From JBHOQX01 sp042408595 (lineage in GTDB: Bacteria > Chloroflexota > Chloroflexia > Chloroflexales > Roseiflexaceae), in the NCBI GenBank assembly GCA_042408595.1, contig JBHOQX010000025.1, forward strand, positions 127,232-191,231: 64,000 bases of DNA, read 5' to 3'. Below are positions 58,328 to 64,000 of this stretch, piece by piece. The notes below the pieces were generated by a model. That model did no database searches. It was not told the origin of the DNA and saw only the letters and a program-made list of their open reading frames with translations. Position 1 is the stretch's first letter. The number at the start of each line of letters is the position of its first letter. A program made the position numbers and the translations under genes.

Positions 58328-59071
58328 TCATAGGTTGCGCGCCCGCCAAGCGTGATAGAGCGCGATCGAGCCGGCCACGGCCGCGTTCAGCGAGGCGATC
58401 TTGCCGGCCTGCGGCAGCTTGATCAGGAAATCGCAGCGCTCGCGGGTGAGCCGTGCCAGCCCCGCCCCCTCCGCGCCGACGACCAACGCCAGCGGGATGT
58501 TCAGGTCGGCCTCATCATAGATCTGCGCCCGTTCGTCGTCTTCCAGCCCGACCACCCAGACGCCGAGGCGCTGGAGCTGCTCGATCGTCTGGGCGATGTT
58601 CGATACAACGGCAATATGCACGTGCTCTGTCGCGCCGGCGGAGGCGTTCACGACCGCCGGCGTCACCTCGGCGGCGCGGCGCCCCGGCAGCACCACGCCA
58701 TGCGCCCCGACCGCCTCGGCGGTGCGCAACAGCGTTCCGACATTCTGCGGATCCTGCAGATGATCCAGGATGAGAATCAGGGGCGCTTCCTCGCGCGCTT
58801 CCGCCAGCGCGAGGATATCTTCCAGTTCGGCATAGGGATAGTCGCCGCACTCCAGGGCTACACCCTGGTGGTTCGCCTGGCGCAGGCGGGCGTCCAGGTC
58901 GTGGCGATCCACGCGCTCGACCGGCACGCCAGCGGCCTCGGCGAGGCGCACGATCTCGGCCAGCGTTCCGGTCTCCTGCGCGCCCGCCGAGACGAGCAGC
59001 CGGTTCAGACTGCGGCGGCCGGCGCGCAGCGCCTCGCGCACGGCATTCCGTCCGTAGAGCAGATCAGCCAT
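58328..59071 (-). CDS. rlmB: 23S rRNA (guanosine-2'-O)-methyltransferase, RlmB/TrmH family
   Basis: The 247-residue SpoU-class enzyme has an N-terminal L30e-like RNA-binding domain (LLYGRNAVREALRAGRRSLN) and the knotted SAM domain with its three motifs: LILDHLQDPQNVGTLLRTAE, ALVVGAEGAGLARL and KIASLNAAVAGSIALYHAWR. This layout is RlmB, which methylates G2251 of 23S rRNA in E. coli; closely related enzymes modify other sites, so the exact nucleotide is inferred. ATG 59071 starts the usual MADLLYGRNAV. It is a single gene or first of two with the HD hydrolase. Confidence 0.93.
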   Translation of the reverse strand: MADLLYGRNAVREALRAGRRSLNRLLVSAGAQETGTLAEIVRLAEAAGVPVERVDRHDLDARLRQANHQGVALECGDYPYAELEDILALAEAREEAPLILILDHLQDPQNVGTLLRTAEAVGAHGVVLPGRRAAEVTPAVVNASAGATEHVHIAVVSNIAQTIEQLQRLGVWVVGLEDDERAQIYDEADLNIPLALVVGAEGAGLARLTRERCDFLIKLPQAGKIASLNAAVAGSIALYHAWRARNL

Positions 59072-59215
59072 TCGCCTTCGCTTCGTCGTCCATGATCGTT
59101 AGCACGCCGCTCCCATACAGCAACGTGCAGCGGCGCAGGGGGTGATTGCCCAGCCGCAGCCCGTCAGGACGCTATCTTCTCACTCTCAGGACACGCACGC
59201 GGTCGCCCGCACCTT

Positions 59216-59340
59216 GGGCGGTGTGGCGGGCCTGCGGCCCTCCACGGGGTTCTTCTTGGCCGCGCGTGCGCCCGCCCAAAAGGGGGCTTGGCGGGGCTGG
59301 GCCCCGCCAAACCTCCCTCCCGCGTACCTCGTGTCAATCT
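59216..59340. repeat. Hairpin-rich intergenic element, family 2
   Basis: GGCGGGCCTGCGGCCCTCCA matches 23702-23721. A perfect 10-base-pair stem with a TGG loop (TTGGCGGGGC, complement at 59301-59310) follows, and the end is CCGCGTACCTCGTGTCA. The stem may also end the transcript of the secreted protein gene, whose stop is 120 bases away. Confidence 0.6.
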
Positions 59341-59362
59341 GCAATCGACAATCTGCACCGGC
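59333..59362. repeat. STRR-like tract, word TGCAATC
   Basis: GTCAATCTGCAATCGACAAT followed by CTGCA repeats the word found also at 9436, 34900, 45640 and 55335. Confidence 0.6.
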
Positions 59363-59465
59363 CCTAGTATACCATCTTGCAGGCCACGGCCGGCATGCAG
59401 CACAGGGCGCAGCCGGACCCCTCCGACTGCGCCACGCGTTCCTGCCTGTGTTGGCGAACAGGTGC

Positions 59466-62400
59466 CTACTGTGCCGTGCCGCCGCCGAAGTCATCCAGGA
59501 AGGTGGCCGGCGCCTGCAACATCCAGACCCCGATCCGCCCGCCGCTGCCCCGGTACGGCCATGCGCTCGAGACGGCCACCGAGCCGATCCGCGTCCCGTT
59601 GCGGTAGACCTCGACCGTCCCGTCGAACCGGGCGCGCGCGCCGAATCGATCGCCCGCCTGGAAGGTGGCCGAGATGTTCGCGCCGTGCTGCGTCCAGACC
59701 CCGCTGCCGTGGCACGTCCACACCTGCACCCTCCCGGCGCGCGGGTCGTACCAGACCTCCAGCACGTTGCATTCGCCGGTCCCCTGCCCCTTCAACAGCA
59801 GGTCGATCTCCTGGGCGTTGGCGTCGATCGCGCTCAGGGTGACATAGACCTCCTGGTCCGCGCCGAAGGCGGTGTTCCAGTACAACGCGCCGCCGCTCTC
59901 GACATCCAGGCGGTTGCCGTTGACGCTGTAGCCGCCGGTCGCGCCGGCCCAGTTGGCGCCGATCGGGCCGTTCGCCCGGTTGAAGGTGTCGAGCACGCCG
60001 GTACCGGGGAAGCCGCCCGGCGTCGGCGTCGGCGTGCTGGTCGGCGGGTTGGTGGGCGTCGGGGTCACCGTTGGTGTGCTGGTCGGCGTGGCCGTCGGCC
60101 CGGCGGTCGGCGTCGGCGTCGGCGTGCTGGTCGGCGGGTTGGTGGGCGTCGGGGTTGCCGTCGGTGTGCTGGTCGGCGTGGCTGTCGGCCCGGCGGTCAG
60201 CGTCGGCGTCGGCGTGCTGGTCGGGGTCGCCGTCGGCGTGGCTGTCGGCCCGGCGGTCGGCGTCGGCGTGGCCGACGGCCCGCTGGCGACCGCCCCGCCG
60301 CCGAAGTCGTCGAGCAGTGTGTAGTCGGCGCCGATCATCCACAGCCCGATCCGCCCGCCGCTCCCCCGGTACGGCCAGGCGCTCGACACCGTGACCGTCC
60401 CCAGCAGCGTGCTGTTGCGGTAGACCTCGACCGTGCCGTCCACCCGCGCTCGCGCCCCCAGCCGGTCGCCGGCCTGGAAGGTCGCCGGGATCGCCGCGCC
60501 GTGTTTGATCCAGGTGCCGTAGTTGTGGCAGGTCCAGACCTCGGCGGTCCGGCTGGCGGGGTGATAGTAGACCTCCAGCAGGTTACAGGCGGAGGTGTCC
60601 TGCGCCCTGAGCAACAGGTCGACTTCAGCGGCGTTCGGGTCGATCGCACTCAGCGTGACAAAGGCTTCCTGGTCCGCGCCGAAGGCGGTGTTCCATAGCA
60701 CGACCCCGCCGCCGCCCACGTCCAGTTGGTTGTTAACGATGCTGTATCCGGTGGTGTTGCCAACCCAGTTGGCGCCGAGGGGGCCGTTGGCGCGGTTGAA
60801 GGTGTCGAGCACGCCGGTGCCGGGGAAATCGCCGCCCGCTGGCGGCGGAGTGGTCGGCGTATTCGCGGGCGTGCTGGTCGGCGTGCTGGTCGCCGTCGGG
60901 GTATTGGTCGGCGTAGTGGTGGGTGTACGGGTCGCCGTCGGGGTATTCGTCGGCGTCGCCGTCGGTGTGTTGGTAGGTGTGCTGGTCGGCGTCGCCGTCG
61001 GCGGCGGGCCGTTATAGGTCGCCGTGTAGGTCGTGTTGGCCGCGCCGGCGGTGATGTCGTGCGCCTGGGCGCCGCCGTCCGACCAGCTGGCGAAGGTATA
61101 GCTTGTTCCGTTCAGCGTCTGCGGCGAGGGCGCGCTGATCGAGTTGCGCGAGCCGACGATCACCGTCTGGCTGAAGGGCGCGGCGGCGCTGGTGCCATTG
61201 AGGGTCAGTTGCAGGCCCGGCGGCGACGACTGGAGCGTGAGCTGCGTCGTCTGCGGGTCGAGGCGCAGGCTGGTCGTGCCCTGCAGGCCGCCCTCGTCGG
61301 TCGCCGTCAACTGTAGTTCGATGTAGGACGGATACTCGTGGTCGGGCGCGCTGAATTGGCCGCTCGCCACGCCGTCAAAGGTCTGAAGCGGGTGGACATG
61401 GCAGTTCGTCTCGGTGTAGCAGTGGTGCAGCAGCACCGACCAGCTCAGGCCGGAGACCGGGATCGTCCCTTGCTGCGCGTCATTGGCGTGGCCGGAGAAG
61501 GTGATCGTATCGCCCACCTTCCAACGCAGCGACGCGGACGGCGTGTCGATCACCGGCACGGGCGGGGTGTTGTTGGCGGTGATCGTCAACGCGACGCTGG
61601 TGCTGAACGCGCCGTGGTTGTCGGTCACGCGCAGGCGCACGGCGTAGCTGCCCGGTTCGGTGTAGGTGTAGGTCGGGGTTGGCGACGTCGAATCGCCGAA
61701 CGTCCCGTCGCCGTTCAGATCCCACGAGTAGCTGATCGTATCGCCGGCGTCCGGGTCATAGGATCCGGTCCCGTCGAACTGGACGGTCAGCGGGGAGCCA
61801 CCGCTCGTCGGCGAGGCGGTCGCCATGGCGATCGGCGGCTGGTTGCCGTTGTAATACTTGACACGGAGAATACGCCCGCCCAGGTGGTCGACGTAGAACA
61901 GATCGCCGGTGGTCGGCTCGACGCGGATGCTCACCGGGTTGCTCGCCCCGGCGAGGAACGTGGCGCGCGCCGCCGGATCGGGCACGCCGCCGGCACCCGC
62001 CGGCATCACCCAGATGCAATCGCGCGTGTAGTCAGCAAAAAACAGCGCCCCGTTGTACGAGGACGGATAGTTACCTCCGGGATAGACGGCGATCCCGGTT
62101 ACGGACGAGCCGCCGGTCGGGCAGCTCTCGCCCGCCACGACCTTGTCGCTGTGGCGGTAGGAGAAGAATGGCGCGTCGGCCGCGCCAGCGCCCTCGCTGT
62201 ACAGCGTTTCGCAGATAGTCAGATTCGCGCCATCGTAGCCGCTCTGCCGCGGACTCCCCTCATAGCACGGCCAGCCCAGGTTCGTCACCCCGCCGGTCGG
62301 GTTTGCGATCCGCTCGACCTCTTCGTAGGTGTTCCACCCGACGTCGCTGATGTACAGTTCGTTGGTGCCCGGCTTGATCGTGAAACGGAATGGGTTGCGC

Positions 62401-63347
62401 AGCCCCTGCGCGACAATCCGCCGGGCGTTCGGGTCGTCGCTCGCGATCAGCGGGTTGCCGGGGCTGGCCGCGCCGGTGTCCGGATCGACCCGCAGGATGC
62501 TGCCGTTGAGCACCGCCGGCTCGCCCGGGTTGCGCCGCAGGCTCTGGCTGCGCAGCGCGCCGCCCTCGGCCGTCGGCGGGGCCTGTGTGCCGCCGACCGG
62601 CACGGGTGGGTCGCCACAGGGGTTCTTCGGCGTCGGGCTGCCGCTGCTGCCGCCGCCCTGGCCGTAGTCCGTCCAGTTGAAGCTTGCGCCGTCGCCCGAG
62701 CTGACGTACAGCGCGCCGTCCGCGCCGAAGGCCAACGCGCCGATCGAGTGGCTGGGATACTGCTGGCACCAGCCGTCGAGCAGCACCTGCATGGTGCCGC
62801 TCATCACTTCGCCGTTGGCGATCAGGCGGGCCAGCCGCCCGGTGACGATGCAGCCGTCGGTGGTGTCGCCCGGCGGGCTGGGGCACGGGTCGGAGGTCGT
62901 GTTCGGCGTGCCCCAGCGTGGCACCGGCCCGCCGAATGTATCCGAGTCGCGCGTGTAGAGCACATAGACATAGGGCCGGCCGGTGCTGAACTGCGGATCG
63001 AGCGCCAGCCCGAGCAGGCCGCGGTCCCAGTGATTGTACACCTCCGTGCGCAAATCGGCGAAGGTCGTCGGCGTCGTATCTGTCAGGCCGCTGAAGACTT
63101 TGATGATGCCGCTCTTTTCGGCGACGAATACCCGCCCGTCCGGCGCGAACTGCACATCGGTCGGCGCGGTCAGCCCGCTCCAGACGACCGACTCCTGGAA
63201 GTTGGCCGGCAGCGTGGCGGCGAACGATGCGTCCGGCGCGGCCAGCCCCGGCAGCAGGCCGGCCAACCCAACCAGCACAGCGCCGAAGAGCAGCGCGCGC
63301 GCACGCCGGCGAAACGTGGGCGCAGACAAGCCAGGGCGCCGCGCCAT
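59466..63347 (-). CDS. Giant secreted PQQ-dehydrogenase-like protein with PKD and duplicated lectin-like domains
   Basis: The 1293-residue protein starts at ATG 63347 after GGAGGTGG. Order: an Arg-rich signal peptide (to about 45), then a six-bladed sugar/sorbosone-dehydrogenase-type propeller to about 500 (VFVAEKSGIIKVFSG, GLLGLALDPQF, GLRNPFRFTIKPGTNELYIS, NLGWPCYEG). A PKD domain (TYTYTEPGSYAVRLRVTDNH) and an Ig-like or bacterial-repeat part come next. Two 180-residue copies of a concanavalin-like domain (GVLDTFNRANGPLGANW ... SSAWPYRGSGGRIGLWM) follow, separated by Thr/Pro-rich linkers. It is probably exported and anchored or released as a carbohydrate-active or adhesive protein. Whether the propeller binds PQQ is not proven by these motifs. 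Confidence 0.9.
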   Translation of the reverse strand: MARRPGLSAPTFRRRARALLFGAVLVGLAGLLPGLAAPDASFAATLPANFQESVVWSGLTAPTDVQFAPDGRVFVAEKSGIIKVFSGLTDTTPTTFADLRTEVYNHWDRGLLGLALDPQFSTGRPYVYVLYTRDSDTFGGPVPRWGTPNTTSDPCPSPPGDTTDGCIVTGRLARLIANGEVMSGTMQVLLDGWCQQYPSHSIGALAFGADGALYVSSGDGASFNWTDYGQGGGSSGSPTPKNPCGDPPVPVGGTQAPPTAEGGALRSQSLRRNPGEPAVLNGSILRVDPDTGAASPGNPLIASDDPNARRIVAQGLRNPFRFTIKPGTNELYISDVGWNTYEEVERIANPTGGVTNLGWPCYEGSPRQSGYDGANLTICETLYSEGAGAADAPFFSYRHSDKVVAGESCPTGGSSVTGIAVYPGGNYPSSYNGALFFADYTRDCIWVMPAGAGGVPDPAARATFLAGASNPVSIRVEPTTGDLFYVDHLGGRILRVKYYNGNQPPIAMATASPTSGGSPLTVQFDGTGSYDPDAGDTISYSWDLNGDGTFGDSTSPTPTYTYTEPGSYAVRLRVTDNHGAFSTSVALTITANNTPPVPVIDTPSASLRWKVGDTITFSGHANDAQQGTIPVSGLSWSVLLHHCYTETNCHVHPLQTFDGVASGQFSAPDHEYPSYIELQLTATDEGGLQGTTSLRLDPQTTQLTLQSSPPGLQLTLNGTSAAAPFSQTVIVGSRNSISAPSPQTLNGTSYTFASWSDGGAQAHDITAGAANTTYTATYNGPPPTATPTSTPTNTPTATPTNTPTATRTPTTTPTNTPTATSTPTSTPANTPTTPPPAGGDFPGTGVLDTFNRANGPLGANWVGNTTGYSIVNNQLDVGGGGVVLWNTAFGADQEAFVTLSAIDPNAAEVDLLLRAQDTSACNLLEVYYHPASRTAEVWTCHNYGTWIKHGAAIPATFQAGDRLGARARVDGTVEVYRNSTLLGTVTVSSAWPYRGSGGRIGLWMIGADYTLLDDFGGGAVASGPSATPTPTAGPTATPTATPTSTPTPTLTAGPTATPTSTPTATPTPTNPPTSTPTPTPTAGPTATPTSTPTVTPTPTNPPTSTPTPTPGGFPGTGVLDTFNRANGPIGANWAGATGGYSVNGNRLDVESGGALYWNTAFGADQEVYVTLSAIDANAQEIDLLLKGQGTGECNVLEVWYDPRAGRVQVWTCHGSGVWTQHGANISATFQAGDRFGARARFDGTVEVYRNGTRIGSVAVSSAWPYRGSGGRIGVWMLQAPATFLDDFGGGTAQ
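59469..59997 (-). repeat. Coding duplication, copy 2 of the lectin-like domain
   Basis: This DNA segment matches 60294-60825 over its whole length at what looks like three quarters identity or more. Shared runs include TCGAGCACGCCGGT near its edge, plus the codons for FNRANGP and SSAWPYRGSGGRIG. Confidence 0.8.
60021..60200 (-). repeat. 90-base direct repeat in the Thr/Pro linker
   Basis: Two nearly identical 90-base units (60021-60110 and 60111-60200) and part of a third code the TPTPTAGPTATPTSTPT linker. They are coding repeats, not a CRISPR array. Confidence 0.8.
60294..60825 (-). repeat. Coding duplication, copy 1 of the lectin-like domain
   Basis: This is the partner of 59469-59997. 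The substitutions are scattered, including silent ones, so the duplication is not very recent. Confidence 0.8.
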
Positions 63348-63560
63348 GAGCCACCTCCGTGGTGCAAACGAGCGGATGTTGCCCCAGCGTACACCGCGCA
63401 CCTCAAAGCGGAATGACGCCGCGATCGCCGGCGATGACATGTTTGTTAATGAGACGAATTATTCATGCGCACCCAGAACGATAGAAATGGTCTATAACTT
63501 TGCCAAATTATCGAATCTGGCGTTTTAAAGCCGCAAACAGAGGCCAGGCGGCGGCCGCGC

Positions 63561-63585
63561 CCGGCGCGCGGCGGCCGCGCGCCGG
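63561..63585. terminator. Perfect GC hairpin or palindrome after the right-edge gene
   Basis: CCGGCGCGCGGC, one base, then its exact complement: 12-base arms, 35 bases past the stop of the right-edge gene. No T-run follows. Confidence 0.5.
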
Positions 63586-63595
63586 CTTGGTGCGG

Positions 63596-63611
63596 ATGAC
63601 AAAATTGTCAT
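63596..63611. promoter_or_regulatory. Inverted repeat ATGACAA-AA-TTGTCAT
   Basis: Perfect 7-base arms with a 2-base centre form an AT-rich site in GC-rich sequence, 249 bases before the secreted protein's start and 9 bases past the right-edge gene. It looks like an operator for an unknown dimeric regulator. Confidence 0.35.
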
Positions 63612-63619
63612 GGAGAAGG

Positions 63620-64000
63620 CTACACGCGCCGTTCGACCGCGGCGCTTCCGTTGGGGAAAGCAATCACGACCGAGCCGGGCCGCAGAGCGGCCTCGACCTC
63701 GCCACGCCCGAGGATCAGCGGGCGGACGCCCGGACCGCACGCCAGCTGAACCGCCGCCTCGGCGTGCGGCGGAGCCAGCGGCGGCTCCACCACGATCAGC
63801 CGGCGTGGGGGGGCTTCGGCACAGACCTGCGCCGCCAGCCGCCAGAGGCTCCCACCCGGGCCGGCATCCGCTGCGAAGCGCGCCTCGCGCGCCGCCAGCT
63901 CGCGGCCTGTGGCGAGCAGAAGCAGCGCGGCGAGCGCCAGCCCCACGGCGAGCGCCGCCGGCCGCGCCCGACCACGCGGCCGCCGCGCCGCCAGCCGCCC
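63620..64000 (-). CDS. C-terminal part of an unidentified protein with one membrane helix (runs off right edge)
   Basis: The frame is open from the right edge to TAG at 63622-63620, at least 126 codons. It contains an Arg/Ala-rich stretch, a transmembrane or signal helix (VGLALAALLLLATGRELAAR), then an alpha/beta-looking part (RRLIVVEPPLAPPHAEAAVQ, VRPLILGRGEVEAAL, GSVVIAFPNGSAAVERR). If translation starts at GTG 63946 the helix would be an N-terminal anchor of a 108-residue protein. If it continues beyond the window, this is the soluble tail of a larger membrane protein. I cannot assign a family. Confidence 0.55.
   Translation of the reverse strand, partial: GRLAARRPRGRARPAALAVGLALAALLLLATGRELAAREARFAADAGPGGSLWRLAAQVCAEAPPRRLIVVEPPLAPPHAEAAVQLACGPGVRPLILGRGEVEAALRPGSVVIAFPNGSAAVERRV

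Larger units (their letters stand above)
59072..59465. other. Gene-free stretch between rlmB and the secreted giant protein
   Basis: These 394 bases contain a family 2 hairpin element (59216-59340), an STRR-like run (59333-59362) and otherwise no coding signal. Confidence 0.6.

Noticed and set aside
60021..60290. Regular repeats that could suggest a CRISPR array
   Set aside because: The 90-base units are in frame, code a Thr/Pro linker and have no unique spacers.
61338..63416. 692-codon open frame antisense to the secreted giant protein
   Set aside because: Antisense shadow; composition Arg/Ala/Gly/His-rich, no recognisable fold.

Overview
The window is a GC-rich chromosomal segment, which I estimate at about two thirds G+C. 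It most likely comes from a member of the Chloroflexota, near Roseiflexus or Kouleothrix. That placement is inferred from gene content and style: a class II HMG-CoA reductase, Pro/Thr-rich extracytoplasmic linkers, a Ser/Thr kinase beside a class A PBP, DUF4129/DUF4350 proteins and arrays of membrane glycosyltransferases. I did not search any database. I see no rRNA, tRNA, CRISPR array, insertion sequence or phage module. About 53 protein genes can be supported. Extended -10 promoters of the form TGGTAYRAT recur.

Layout. 1-3000: the 5' part of HMG-CoA reductase, a lipoprotein, an ANTAR response regulator and a membrane coiled-coil protein. 3000-6600: a stand-alone HTH gene divergent from citrate synthase, a two-domain RNase H, a DUF983 protein and a small gene graveyard (DJ-1/PfpI remnant, shortened Nudix). 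6700-10800: PPDK and two tandem Doc/Fic genes behind a small unknown gene with a near-consensus promoter. 10900-18400: a sugar ABC importer (binding protein and two permeases, no ATPase), an SDR, an iron-type alcohol dehydrogenase, a histidine phosphatase and an M55 aminopeptidase. 18400-29100: PBP1A divergent from a PASTA-less Ser/Thr kinase, an alkyltransferase-like protein, three membrane genes of the DUF4129/DUF4350 kind and purB. 29160-41450: a minus-strand surface-glycan operon (uridine kinase, flippase, six glycosyltransferases, three zinc-ribbon methyltransferases). 41600-52050: a small unknown gene, ilvA, hutI and three tandem GT-C glycosyltransferase paralogs. 52100-59100: era with a DUF2283-like N-terminus, DUF4230, ubiE/menG, coaX, lgt, an HD hydrolase and an rRNA 2'-O-methyltransferase. 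59466-63347: a giant secreted PQQ-dehydrogenase-like protein with PKD and duplicated lectin-like domains. The right edge cuts an unidentified gene.

The most unusual feature is not a gene. About thirty tracts of short (7-8 base) degenerate tandem words, such as TGCAATC, TCATTCA, TCACCCTG, CTCCCTG, AGCCCCT, CGTCCTT, GTCTGCCC and CGTCCACC, lie between genes. They also lie inside reading frames, without breaking them. Different words are found in the same membrane-protein loop of all three GT-C paralogs. The pattern resembles the heptameric STRR repeats of filamentous cyanobacteria. Two further families of hairpin-rich intergenic elements are also dispersed through the window.
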